From positions 9,984,001 to 10,044,000 of the forward strand of contig CM060731.1 of assembly GCA_030704615.1 (NCBI GenBank): DNA of 60,000 nt, in the 5' to 3' direction. Shown piece after piece: positions 22,538-33,480 of this stretch. Each line of letters begins with the position of its first letter. Positions within the stretch are counted from its first letter, which is position 1. The notes beneath the pieces were generated by a model. That model was not told where the DNA came from. It saw nothing but the letters and a program-made list of their open reading frames with translations, and did no database searches. The position numbers and the translations under genes were made by a program. This DNA comes from Takakia lepidozioides (lineage: Eukaryota; Streptophyta; Takakiopsida; Takakiales; Takakiaceae).

Positions 22538-23787
22538 TGTGATGGCCCACTTTTTCCTGCTCCCATTTTCTCCCTCACAGATGTGTTTTCAAGTATCAGA
22601 AGATGTAATGTAGAGAGCTGTTAGCAGCTACTCTGACACCATACCGTAGCTATACCGTTAATGTTGCGCACCTCACTTCGGTAAGCTCGCTTGATGCGCG
22701 CGCCTAACTCCCAACCTGGCCGCCGGACCAACTTGGAGCTTCGGCTGCTCACCGGGGCATAACGGTCCCCCTTTGATCTCCCAAAGAACCCTCCAACGAT
22801 TAGGAACCAGCGGAATTCCCTTTGGTAGTTGGCAGTCCGGAACAGCTCCCCACTCTTTGATCGCTTTCCGGCTCGCTCGCTTACTCACTAGTTTTTGGTC
22901 ACCAACGGGCTTGCACCGTTCTCGGGGTTATTACTCCCTATATATACTTCTGTAGCCGTCCGCAGGGGTTTCACAAACAACCATGCCATTTTATGGCGAA
23001 CCACCACGAACACCCTCGACTCCCAGTGATGAGTCGCGGTGAGTCTTGGCCCACCCACCACGGCCCCTATGGACCGTGATGAGTCCCAAGACTCCCCACG
23101 ACTCCCACCACGAGGTCTCCGCCCCAGGGTGAGTCCTATGCCACCCTCACTAAGTCCCACTAAGCTACCACCACCCCTTGTGGAGCCACCCCCCCGCAAC
23201 CCGGTGTGCGGGGCTCCACCTAGTGAGCGCCTCCACCTCCTTGAGTGCTTTGGGCACTCAAGGGTGCTTTGGGCACTCAAGGGTGCTTCAGCCCCCCATA
23301 CCTATCGCTACCACTGCCCCCACCACAGGGGCAGCCCCTCTTGTGTCCCGACCCCCTGCCCTCAAGGCAAAAGGCCGCGACAGTTAATATACACTTCAAT
23401 GTTTTGTACCGTTAACTCTGGCGCTTAGCCTTGCTGTAACCGGCTTAGCCTGTATCCATTAACGCCTCGACAAGTGGCACTGACTTGGAAATGATGTGGC
23501 AGATGAATAAAAAGGCTCTGGAAAACAGAAGCCGGGCGGTATTTTCATTGTGTTCATTTGCGGTGTACAAGGTGTTCTGTAGAGACAGTGGTGGGGTGAC
23601 AGACTGATGAACGGACCCTGTGTGTGTTCTGTGCGTTGGTGTACTTCAATAGGACCGCTCACTACGTCCTCTGCGATTAGATCTTCTCCTCTCTGTGTTG
23701 CTTGCCTTACCGAGCTTTCATCCCTAGATACTGGCGTTACGTTAGAGGAAAGGAGAATCTAACCTCCGTCGAGTTTTGAGCATCACA
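22538..23787 (+). repeat. 3' LTR of the gypsy element, split by a nested insert
   Basis: It begins TGTGATGGCCCAC and ends GAGCATCACA, so its termini are a perfect 7-bp inverted pair (TGTGATG/CATCACA). Bases 22538-22661 and 23383-23787 match the 5' LTR. The intervening 721 bp is foreign. Confidence 0.85.
22657..23387 (+). mobile_element. Candidate solo LTR nested in the gypsy 3' LTR
   Basis: The insert 22662-23382 begins TGTTGCGCACC and ends GGCCGCGACA (TG...CA, imperfect TGT.GCG inverse). It is flanked by the exact 5-bp duplication gttaa (22657-22661 and 23383-23387), which is characteristic of LTR-element integration. It contains a TATA-like ctatatatacttctg at about 22940 followed by a C-rich leader. 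It is GC-rich, unlike its host. No internal gag or pol is present. Confidence 0.75.
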
Positions 23788-24290
23788 GTGTGACCATGCT
23801 CAGGTGCGGAAAAAAAGATATGGCTCTAGGAATATGGCAGAGAGTATATTATGCCAACACGAAAATGTGCTTACGCTAGCAAACTGCGAAACTATCTCAA
23901 ATTTGTGCTCACGCATGATGAGCACAACAGTACATTTCAGACTTCTTTATATAAGATATTCGTTGGCCAAAAAAAACAAAAAAAACAAACAAACAAATAT
24001 ATATATATTAGTGAAATTATATTTACAAATTTTAGGTTTATTTTTCTTCTCGCCAACGAAATTGTCCGTAAACTCAAATAAATACCTGTATAGTTGAGTC
24101 ATTATTGTACAAATTATAATATTATGATATTAATTAAATATTAATTAAATATTTATTTATTTATTTATGTTATAGTGTACCTCATGGCAGTACGAGGTCT
24201 TAACTTTTTTCCTCCAATAATTCCAAGTTGATTTTGTATATAAATAAATATATCCTACGTCCGCTTGTGATTTTATATATACTAGTGTGG
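23788..24290. other. No supported gene
   Basis: AT-rich sequence with (ATTT)n and A-rich tracts at about 23970-24170. Only short ORFs are present. Confidence 0.35.
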
Positions 24291-24299
24291 CATGTGCCA

Positions 24300-24510
24300 T
24301 TGAGCACATATTCAATTATAAAAGAGGTCTTTTGCATTTTTTATGAATTTACAATGACAAAAAATCTTGAAATTCAGTATCTCCCACATCGCAGTCCAAG
24401 AATGTATCAAGAACCCGGACAAAGGCTTTGTGATTTGGGAGATCTCAACGTACATACAAACAAAACAAAACAAAACAAACTACCTTGCTTAATATATTGA
24501 TTTTCAGACA
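24300..24510 (-). repeat. Dispersed repeat R1, copy 2
   Basis: It matches 12165-12420 in order, from ttttttatgaatttacaatgac through cttgaaattcagtatctccc to gggagatctcaacgt and the (aaaac)n tract ending aatatattgat. It is shorter in the middle than copy 1. Confidence 0.5.
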
Positions 24511-24687
24511 TATTATCCCTATAACCGTGGCTGGTGCTCACGAGGGCTTCTTTTGTTCTACCCATGTGAGGGGCGTGAGAATGTGAGAGTGTGCTCACTT
24601 GATACTAACCCCCTAATTAAGGCAGTGATCCAGCCTGAGATGTTTGCCCTTATTGGACACATATATGTACCCCCCAAATAACCCTTT

Positions 24688-24775
24688 ACCCTGTCTCAAC
24701 TCCTCGACCATTGGGTACTAGTACTACTCTCCGCTTACCTGTCTCAACTCCTCGAACATTGGGTACTAGACTATC
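24688..24775 (+). repeat. Short tandem duplication
   Basis: The phrase cctgtctcaactcctcga(c/a)cattgggtactag occurs twice at a spacing of about 47 bases. Confidence 0.7.
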
Positions 24776-26640
24776 TCCGAATTAGTTCCCCACTCCCAAG
24801 AATGTGGGGTGGAGGTACTGTAATTGCTTGGGGGGACTTTCAGAACAAAGCCTCAGTTGACATTCTTAGGATTTTTTTCTAGACTAAGATTTCACTTAGT
24901 TCTTTTTCTCCCCAAAGTTATTGTTGGACTCATGTTACTTCTTGCTATTTGTCCCACCTGATTTGTGGGTCATCTAAATCTATCAGTTTTTGGCCCACAG
25001 GTTAAGTTTTTATTCCAATTGGCACTAATTCAATTGTCCAAAACTCTAGACATGCAAGTATCCTTACTCACCCACCGTGACTATCTTCAATCACATTATT
25101 GATATTACTTCAATAAGACATCTAGAATTTTGAATTTTGCAGTATGATATGTTGGTTTGATTTTGTGAGTGGTCGCTCCTGGTGTCTCTTAAGTATAAAA
25201 TCAAAAATTAAATTGGATTGATGAATTATAACTGACAATAGCATGATAGGATGCCTACATGATATCATAAATAAAGTCCTATGAAATATGCACTGTTCAG
25301 ATTTTACTGCTGAACTTTGCATCCACTCCAGTGTTTTTAAATCTAATGAAAATTCACCAGATTTCGACCTGGAAAATGGGTCGGCTACTTTTATAAAGGA
25401 ATTATGGGAATAAAAATCAAAAACTTCGCCACAAAGCGCCAATGGTTAAAGATCAGGAGCCAAAATTTTCCTACGTGGACCTATTAAATTATGACACCTG
25501 TTATACAGCCACATTTCTAACCCTCCCACCTCGTTATTCTCACCACATGGGCACTGAGTAGAATTTACATGTAGCCTTTGTGGTGATTTGGAAAAGTGAA
25601 AAAAAAAAACATGATCCACTCAGTATTTGTTATGTTGTAAGAAAAAAATATCATTCAACATGATAGTCTCATCTTTTTTATAAAAAACTTTAGAATGATG
25701 ATTCAATATTGTTCCCTTCAAATATTCACATTTTATATCCAGTTTATTGTACTTCTTTCAGTATGATAATAAAATCATTCAAGTACAATAACAATATTTG
25801 TTTTTATTTGACTCATTATTTAAAAATATAATTTTTTGTTTCTTGAAGAATGTATGTGCATTAAGTCGTCTTAGTAGAGTTAACAAAGACCCCATAAGAG
25901 CCACTTATTTACACTAATTTTGGCCAGCATCATCTTTCTAGTGAAGTATCATATAACCACCAGTTGTGTCTTTCTCGGCCTTGAGATGCAATGTTTCTTG
26001 AAAGCCATATGTATTGTGTTCTTCATAGTACAAAATTACACCAGCGTGTGTAGCATCATATGATGAACAACATCTGAAGCAATGTTAGTTCAATTAACTT
26101 CTAATATTCAAACTTATTAATCTAACATGATCATGAGTAAGTTTAAAAGTACTATTACTAGGTTCTTTTTTCTTTTTTTCTTTTTTTTTCCCTTTAAATT
26201 TCTTACAGGGGATCACGAAAACCCTAGAGCAGGCTCATACTGAGGAAAAATAACCTAAACAAAAGGCCATCAGGCCTTGCAGAAAGTGGGGTTGGGGCAT
26301 GGCTATCTCACTTAACACAATTGACAACTGTTATTTATTGTAACCTAGTTCCTCAAGTCATATAAATTGAGGTGGAACAAAATAACAATAAATTTTATGA
26401 TATCCATGTCCAGCTGATGATAGATTACCTATGGGTGTTTATAATAATTAATTCAAAATGTACAATGTTTGGCAATAAGTTGTCAATCATTTGTTGCAGT
26501 CTCAAAGGAAGTTGGTTGTTTTTTGACAAAAATCATTTGGGCCGGCTCCTCCTTCATAAGAAATCAAACTCTCTTTAACAACAATTGGTAATTTATTCGT
26601 TCATATGCACTCGTTTATTAATTCATGCCCTCTAAAAATG
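24776..26640. other. No supported gene
   Basis: AT-rich DNA with only short ORFs. The longest is a 106-codon minus ORF at 25122-25442, with no recognised domain. Poly-T stretches lie at about 26165-26190. Confidence 0.35.
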
Positions 26641-26654
26641 GATATGATACCTCA

Positions 26655-26807
26655 TTAATGTCTTCGCGGATGATTGCAATCCGAAGCGTCACATCTTCGA
26701 GCACAACCTCCAACCATTTTTAGCAATATAAATGCGACCACAGCTATTGCTGCAAATCCCGCAGGCACCCACCACCACTCGGTGGAGCCCAATATAGTGC
26801 TCATCAT
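26655..26807 (-). CDS. Candidate membrane microprotein, 50 aa, tandem paralogue A
   Basis: The ORF starts at ATG 26807 (or the adjacent ATG 26804) and ends at TAA 26655. Its order is a short N-terminus, EWWWV, one hydrophobic span (about residues 14-32, VPAGFAAIAVVAFILLKMV), GG, then a short basic Cys-rich tail RRCDASDCNHPRR. By the positive-inside rule the tail would be cytosolic. A second ORF 220 bases away aligns with it without gaps, with 20 of 50 identical residues. Those include EWWWV, GG, RRC and DCNH. I do not recognise the family. The ORF also opens further upstream to 26864, so it might be an exon rather than a whole gene. Confidence 0.45.
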   Translation of the reverse strand: MMSTILGSTEWWWVPAGFAAIAVVAFILLKMVGGCARRCDASDCNHPRRH

Positions 26808-27027
26808 GATCAAAAGTACTCCAAAAAATATGTATGTTGGATACACACAAAACAACTTAAGCACCTAATATGAACAATAGTCTTATACACAGTTATATTT
26901 TGATGTCAAAACTATAAAACTTAAGTTCGTAATTCACTTTAATGTTAATTGTAGCCTATTTATATAGCTAGTGTATTAACTATATATATATAAATATATC
27001 TCTAAACACAATTTATCAATTTAAATG

Positions 27028-27183
27028 TTAATAAGTACATCTCCGATGATTGCAATCTCCGGTACCACATCTACGATCACGTCCACCGAACACTGTAAAC
27101 AACAGTAGTGTGACACATGTTAGCGCTAGTAATCCTACTAGCACCCACCACCACTCATTCAGAGCACCCCCAATCCCAACCAT
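27028..27183 (-). CDS. Candidate membrane microprotein, 51 aa, tandem paralogue B
   Basis: ATG 27183 to TAA 27028. A Gly-rich N-terminus (MVGIGGALN) is followed by EWWWV, a hydrophobic span (about residues 14-32, VLVGLLALTCVTLLLFTVF), GG and the tail RDRRCGTGDCNHRRC. Conservation with paralogue A is concentrated at both edges of the span and in the Cys/His tail. The span itself keeps hydrophobicity but not sequence, as expected of selection on a membrane peptide. AT-rich sequence with TATA-like runs (tatatatataaatata, about 26980) separates the two. No other domain is visible. Confidence 0.45.
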   Translation of the reverse strand: MVGIGGALNEWWWVLVGLLALTCVTLLLFTVFGGRDRRCGTGDCNHRRCTY

Positions 27184-27460
27184 ACGATGTTTGTCTCTTC
27201 ATCCTCAAAATAACTTCCCAATATACCACTCCATAAGAAGTGGAACCTTGTAAGGGATGCCAAGGGATGGGGTTTGAATGGTCACACCCCTACACATCTC
27301 ACACCCCACATGTTTTTTTCGATCTGTAGATCACCCAATTTTTCTGTAATAACTTTTAAGTGGTCATACATTATAAGGTGATAGCCAATCATGTTGTCTT
27401 ATTTTATCTAAGAAAAATCTTAAATGACATTTGGACTTAGTACTATATATATATATATAT

Positions 27461-27585
27461 GGAAACACCTAGAAGCAACAGCTCACAAATCAGATCCCTT
27501 GATAGTGAGAAAGAAAATAACCTCTTTCCCAGTAACCTCGCCATGAAGGGGTCCAAATGGGACACCGCCCTAGGGAAAGAGACTT
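27461..27585 (-). mobile_element. SINE family S3, 5'-truncated copy
   Basis: It matches the 3' half of the tRNA-headed element at 47261-47488: ggaaacacct.g.agc.acagctcacaaatcag, then ttgatagtgag and aaaataacctcttt.c.cagtaac. The tRNA-like head is missing. Confidence 0.65.
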
Positions 27586-27599
27586 AATATTTGATGTGA

Positions 27600-28370
27600 A
27601 GAAAAATCGAGTTTTACATTATTAGTTAGGAAGATTCCATATACATTCGAACCTGACCACATCAAACAAGATGCATGGATGCATGTTTTTTTTTTTTAAT
27701 GTTTCACATTTATTCATCATCATAGTGTAGTTTTCAGTGATACAAAATGGTAATATCATGCAAATCAGTCTAGTATGATGTGTGGATAAAAGATACATAC
27801 GGCTGCTAAGATAAACACTTGTTTCCGAAAAAATCGTCAACAAAATTTTACATGTTGGTTTTTTTCTCTCTGATAACCTAACTACATATAATTTTTGTCT
27901 TTCACTTGATTCAACATAAATCATCAAACATTGTATCATGATTTGTCCTCGTATTCGAATTTGATAACTTCATAATTATCTAACATTATTAACACTCTTG
28001 TTCATCGATTTTAATTCAAAGGCTCTATAGAGTCTCTGGCCCATGCAGACAACTCTACGAGCATAATATGTCTTAATTAAGGGAATTTAAAAATCCATAT
28101 GTTATTTTTATTTTTATAGCAATAGTTTTTGTTTAAGAGTATTGTTGTATCAGGGTCGCACATTGACGTGAAGTCAAGTCACATCGAATCTCATGCAGAT
28201 CTGATGCTAATCTAGATCTGCGACACGTCAGTATTATATATATTCTAAAAATAAAAATATAGGGGGTTAGAAGAAAGATGTCACATAAGCTAAAAATTTA
28301 CCAAAAAATAACCATGTTATCTAAACAAACAACCCAAAAAATGTCATGTCAGCTGTGATAATTTATCAAC
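27600..28370. other. No supported gene
   Basis: AT-rich with short ORFs only. A 105-codon minus ORF at 27622-27939 has no recognisable domain. Confidence 0.35.
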
Positions 28371-28380
28371 TTGATAATTC

Positions 28381-29295
28381 GGCACCGCCAGAGTTGGTAG
28401 TCTCGATTTATTAAACGTTTTTATTAAATTGAGAAAGCCAGAGCTGTTAGTCCTGAAGTATCAAGTCCACATTTAATAAATTGGTACCGAAAGCTCTGGC
28501 GGTCCCTATCTTATTAAAAACACATTACAAAATAGGACCACCAAAGTTGTTTGTCCCTATTTTAAAAAAATATTATTTGGATAAAATTCGGACCATCAGA
28601 GCTGGTGGTCCCATTTTGTTTCCTAAATTTGGCTAAGATCAAGACAAGCTAATATGACAGTCCTAAATTTATCTTTTAAATAAGTTTTTTTGGGATCAAT
28701 TGGGATGGCCAAAAGTGGCAATCCCAATTTTTTGATATTTTCCAATTTTTTTTCTTATTAAAATCGGCACTGCCAAAGCTAGATGAGCTAATTTTTTAAT
28801 TCTCTATTTTTTAAATTAAAATCGGGACGTCAATCTTAATTAGTATTATTTATTCTTTAATTAAAATCCAAAAGAGCCGAAGATTTTGTATTATTTAATA
28901 TTAATTTTAAAAATAAATTTTAGTTAAATCCAGACAGCCAGAGCTGGCAATCATATTTGATTTGATTTGATTTAATTAAAATTTGGACCGCCAAATCTGG
29001 TAGTCCAAATATTTTTATTTTTTATAATGTTTTTATAAATAAAATCCTGACCGCCAGAACTGATGGTCCAGATTTTTATTTTTTTTAAAACACTAAAATC
29101 AGGACAGCCAGAGCTAGTGGTACCAATGTTTTTAATCTTCAATTTTTATCTATTAAAATATGGACCGCCAGAGCTGGCGGTCCCGATTTTATCCCAAAAA
29201 TATTTTAAAAATATAGAATTCGGACCGTGAGCTTTGGCGGTCCTGATTTTATCCCCAAAAAAAATATCAAGACTGCCGAAGCTGGCGGTTATATA
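28381..29295 (+). repeat. Array of imperfect palindromes (ggaccgccagagctggcggtcc), left part
   Basis: About fifteen variants of a 22-24-base hairpin word occur at roughly 45-65-base intervals in AT-rich spacers. Examples are at about 28588 (ggaccatcagagctggtggtcc), 29048, 29101 and 29161 (ggaccgccagagctggcggt). Arm substitutions are often compensated, for example ggaccatcag pairing with ctggtggtcc. There is no coding potential. Confidence 0.8.
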
Positions 29296-29341
29296 TTATT
29301 AGGCGTTCAAAAAATCTGGGGACTGCTATGCTTCCCATTGA

Positions 29342-30149
29342 AAGATAATAGCGTCTTCAATGCGCACGAGTGTGCCAATGACATGGCCCACGTGTAGCAG
29401 AGGGGGTCGTGAAGGGTGCGGTTCGGTCTGCTGCTGGGTCTACCGGGAAAGCAGATCTACTGCGGTAGGTCCTAACCAAGAGGGGACATGCATATATGCT
29501 ATAGTAATGCATATAAAATATTATTTTTTCCAAGGTTTGCAGAAAGCAGCGGGTAGTGTGGTGGCTAAGAATAGGGCCCACCCTCGAAAGGGGGCAGTAG
29601 TCATGAGGCAAAGTGAATCTTAGTTACGCCGGTTCCGCCTGGAGTTTTCTCTCTGGTGGTTAAGAGCAATGAATAATGTACATGAGGTCCGGTGTTCTTG
29701 TCATGTGATAATGTGTGTTATTGATTATACATCTTGTATGCTGAGTCTTTCTGAAATTTTCCCAAGTCCTTGTTCTTCTACGACGGGCGGACCTTCCAGT
29801 GGACTCTATAAGTGGAGATAGAGAAAAGATTCCGGCCAAAACCAGCGTATTAACTAAGAGCCACTTAGCCTCACGGCTAATGTCTCCTTTTTGGGATGAG
29901 GTCTACAGGTGGACTCACCTTTCAGCGGACTGGACAGACCCTCCAGCGGATTCTATAGGTGGATTCACATTCCAGCGGACCACCGGACTAATCTAAAGAA
30001 TCGGTGTACCCTCAAGCAGACTCTCGAAAATAGACTAGACTATCCAATGGACCCTCCGACGGACCCGGTGGATGGGGGCTGAGCTTATGAGCTGATCCCT
30101 TGGGCCGTACTGGCGGGGCCCATAAGGGCATTGAAGACGCTATTATCTT
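29342..30149. mobile_element. Terminal-inverted-repeat element inserted in the palindrome array
   Basis: Perfect 22-bp inverted termini are aagataatagcgtcttcaat plus gc at 29342-29363 and the reverse complement at 30128-30149. The 808-bp interior has no transposase. It has repeated (c)cagcggact / ggtggattcac phrases (29790-30070) and a nested S2 SINE. The palindrome array resumes on the right at about 30160, so the element entered the array. No obvious TSD was found. Confidence 0.8.
29560..29665 (+). mobile_element. SINE-like TC-tailed element (family S2), minimal copy
   Basis: 84 bp (29571-29654) runs from atagggcccacc through cgaaagggggcagtag and cttagttacgcc to ggagttttctctct. It is flanked by ggtggctaaga and ggtggttaaga, an 11-bp TSD with one mismatch. 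It matches the 3' part of the insert at 16105-16325. Confidence 0.75.
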
Positions 30150-30154
30150 AACAT

Positions 30155-30340
30155 GAGAGCGGACCACTAGAGGTGGCAGTCTCAATTTATTAAATATTTT
30201 CTTGAAATTCCGGGACCGCCAGAGCTGGCAGTCCCGAACTATTAAATAATATTCTTAAAATTTAGGACCACTAGATTTAGTGGTCTCAAATTTTCTGAAA
30301 ATAATTTCTTAAGATTTCAGACCACCAAATATGACATGAC
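30155..30340 (+). repeat. Palindrome array, right part
   Basis: Four more units continue the series of 28.4-29.3 kb: cggaccactagaggtggcagtc, gggaccgccagagctggcag followed by tccc, aggaccactagatttagtgg followed by tc, and a decayed agaccaccaaatatgac. Confidence 0.75.
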
Positions 30341-33285
30341 TACTTATGTGTTGCTATGGTAAACTATGTAATGTAATAGTTAATTTTTAAAAATCTTGTG
30401 ATAAAACTAACAGGGGGCCATTTGTAGACTGTCGCAGATTGAACTTTTTTCCCACCCAACCTCACAAACCAGGTCTTACGTATTTTTTGTAATCATCTTG
30501 CAACATTCTTCAAAAGCAAGAATGATTATCCTTCAACAATTGTTTAAAAAAAAATAAGTTGGTTTGATTTGCACGAATTGAGCCAGTCATTGTGATTTTT
30601 TTTTCATTCTTATTTCGAACGGTCGATACTATATTGCATTGACAAACGACCTTCATGACATTACAGAGGATTCATGAATGTTTAGCGATGTTTCAAGCAT
30701 CTGCGACCCCTGAAAGTCGCAATAAAGAAACAAAAAATGTCTAGATTGCAAATGCGCAAATTATCACAATTTGTTTTTTTCTTAGGCTACAAGTTTAATG
30801 CGTCACATCTTATGTTTTTTTTTTGGGCGTCGTTTTGAGCATCTACAACACCTTGAGCATTGCAAAATTTAATATATTAAAATTATTACGTCACATACTT
30901 CATAACTAATTCATATCTAAAACATGAGTCACATAATAAGTATGATAAGTAGGGGGTTGCAATCTTTCAGAGTTTATTAAAAGAAACCAAACAAATCAGA
31001 AAAACAAATCAATTTTTACAACTATGCAACCTCCATTGAATGTTTTTGGACATCTTAAAATAACCTAGATTGAGCTTTATTATTTTAGAGACACATCTAT
31101 GTAAATATATTTAACTTAATTTTAATATATGATGCATAGACATTTAAATTTTTAATTTTTAAATTAATTAAGAAATGACACTTTGAGGTCCGATCAAACT
31201 ATAATTTGTAGGAGCTCAAATTTCACGTCCACAAAATATTATAATTTTGTATTTCCATAGATAAGATTTTGGAGGTGACATGCATAAGTGAACTAGGCTT
31301 GATGAATGCAGGGTAGGATGGACCAAAATGGACTTCCCAATGCCGATTTGCAGTGATTGTGGTCCATGGTACCACCCATATTTTTCTAAAAACTCACTAT
31401 TACATTCAAATATTTAGGATTGTCAACTCTAATATTTACATGTACCAATTGTTGGATTGTAAAACAGATAAAGCATATCTGAGTTATGGACATTTGAAAC
31501 AAGATTCTATGGATTGTCTTTTGAATCATACCCCTAAACGCCTAGTGGGTAAGTTTGACTTTTCCAAAAAAGAGTACCCATTGGGTAAAGAATTACACTT
31601 GAAGGCAACAACATGCTTGATAGTTTGTCATTTGAACGTGAATTCCATCAAATTCATAATCTATGTTGCTACATTAAGGCACGGAAGACGAGACAGAAGA
31701 CAAACGATCAAATATCGTTGATGATGTGCAGGCTATGCACCACATTATCTTTGGGGGGTAGAGTAGGGTAGGGTGGATCAAAAACAGTGGATGACGACGT
31801 CTATGGAAGTCCATCCAACAAAAAAAATGTGGGGCCCACATTGCATGCGTCTATTTCTATTGGTCGATACATTTCAAATTTGTCGTGCTTGAAGGCGCAC
31901 ATTTCTCACATTGACTGGGACGGAACCTGCGATCGCCGGTTCCTGTCAAATAGAATTTTCAGACATGGCTTGGCTGCTGGGAGATGACCGGAGCCTAAGT
32001 GTGTCATCTTCGTCAATCAGTTTCGTCCTTCTCCTTTGTAAATGGTGATGGCAGTAACACTGAGTCGTGCAGCAATATATACTTATCGTTTATTAGCTTA
32101 GGGTCACTGAGGATACTAAAGCTTAAAGCTAGGTTATGCAAGCACACGCGGGAGCTCTTACGTCAGAGTAGTGACTTCATGATACTATGTATAATTGAAT
32201 ATTATGTCGACAACTACTGCTACAACTATTGTGTTCATGTATTATGCTACAACTACTGCATGCACTTGTAACATGAACACATGTATGAAGCTTAAAAGAA
32301 ATCCTAAAACTTAAGAAGGACATGACGTCAACAACTATTATTCTATCGTAGCATGCTCCAAAGCAGCAGAACAAGTACTGAACGCGTCAACAGCCGCAAC
32401 TACTAAGGGTGTGCGACAACCATTCTTCCAGACCACGTTGTTGTCATAAATGCAACAACTGCACAAGCACAAAAAGAGTTCAGAACCCTAAAGTTTTGGC
32501 CTTGAAAACGCCAAAGCTTGCAAAACAAGAACAAAACAAACAAAACAAAGAAAACATTTCAAATATGACAGCAAACGGACCTGGATCATGCCATGAACAT
32601 GACCGTCTTCGAGAATCCACCAACCGCCAGTGTGTAAACAGGTTTAGTAGTCTCCACGGCTACTATGTCTTACACACATTGTCTAATCCTCAAAGAACGA
32701 GTATTTCATCTCCAAAGAAAAAAACAGAAACGAGATGCCTCATGAATGTATATCTATTGACACTTTGTACATAATGAATCGGTCCCGGGACATTGGCTTC
32801 CGCCAACATTCTAATCGCCAACATCCGGGCAATCTATGTTGTACCAAGGTAGGGGCTGAAGAACAAATGTCGACTTTGATTGGAATGGGGCATTCGAGGC
32901 ATTTCCAGACACACTGAATGAGTTCACCTCAAAGCACAAAACTTTGAGATCTACATCGTCGGAAGACTTGTATTCATCATCAGTATTTGCGCCATGAATC
33001 AACATTGAATTTAAAACACGTCTCACTAGAGCTCGCGTGTAATGTGCACAGACACTAAGAGAACGCGACATGACATCCAACAGAGAATGGAGATGTGATG
33101 CAAGAGTATGAAAGACAGTGCGTGGTATGCCAGCTCGGTCACCGTCGTTCAAAAATCGGTCATATCATAACCCTAAACCGACACGTCACATCCTATGTAG
33201 ATTTTTTGGCTTTAATTGTGTCCATGTGTTATTAGGCCATTCGAGATAATGGAAATCTACACCCTTTAGTTGGAAGGTACACCTC
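30341..33285. other. No supported gene
   Basis: Mostly AT-rich, with short ORFs. The longest is 122 codons at 31353-31721, with no known domain. At 32200-32270 a small internal repeat (ctacaactattg / ctacaactactgc) is seen. A cDNA or homology search could reveal exons I cannot. Confidence 0.35.
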
Positions 33286-33289
33286 GAAA

Positions 33290-33480
33290 ACAAAATAGAC
33301 AAAGTGTTGTGGACTTTTCAAAAAACACACACTTTTGGAATACAAATTAGTCCATAGCGTCTAAATCAGAAATAAGTTTGTCCATGTAAATGCATATCTA
33401 CAATGTTCACAAAATTGGCCCCTACCACCTAAAACTTTAGAGCAATTGCCCAATTGCAAAATCCTTTTCTAGAGTCCATA
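33290..33480 (-). repeat. Left arm of a diverged inverted repeat flanking the piggyBac-like region
   Basis: Its reverse complement aligns with 36925-37075. Shared words include aact.atggactcta.aaaag, attgctctaaa, ggtgg.gggg.caattttrtg.acattgta and atggact.att. Divergence is roughly a quarter of sites. Confidence 0.55.

Larger units (their letters stand above)
12544..23787 (+). mobile_element. Ty3/gypsy LTR retrotransposon with internal inversion and nested insertions
   Basis: LTRs of about 510 bp lie at 12544-13053 and, interrupted, at 22538-23787. They differ at roughly 25 sites by eye, so the insertion is not recent. Gag reads plus (13443-15457). Then 15458-18664 carries the gag zinc knuckle, protease, RT and the start of RNase H on the minus strand. 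From 18665 the RNase H remainder and integrase read plus again. No exact TSD was found: the 5' flank is gcgtg and the 3' flank gtgtg. Every ORF is broken, so the element is not autonomous. Confidence 0.9.

Noticed and set aside
22888-23428. Pro/Gly-rich ORFs on both strands (129-130 codons)
   Set aside because: They lie entirely inside the GC-rich nested LTR-like insert and reflect composition.
12539-23792. Target-site duplication for the gypsy element
   Set aside because: gcgtg and gtgtg match at four of five positions only, and the 5' LTR end is eroded, so the duplication is not claimed.
28381-30340. Possible CRISPR array (regularly spaced palindromic repeats)
   Set aside because: The repeat units vary strongly, spacers are AT-rich and of uneven length, no cas genes occur and the setting is a plant nucleus. 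It is a fold-back satellite-type array.
31353-31721. 122-codon ORF
   Set aside because: No recognisable domain, no splice context and AT-rich composition; not enough support for a gene call.
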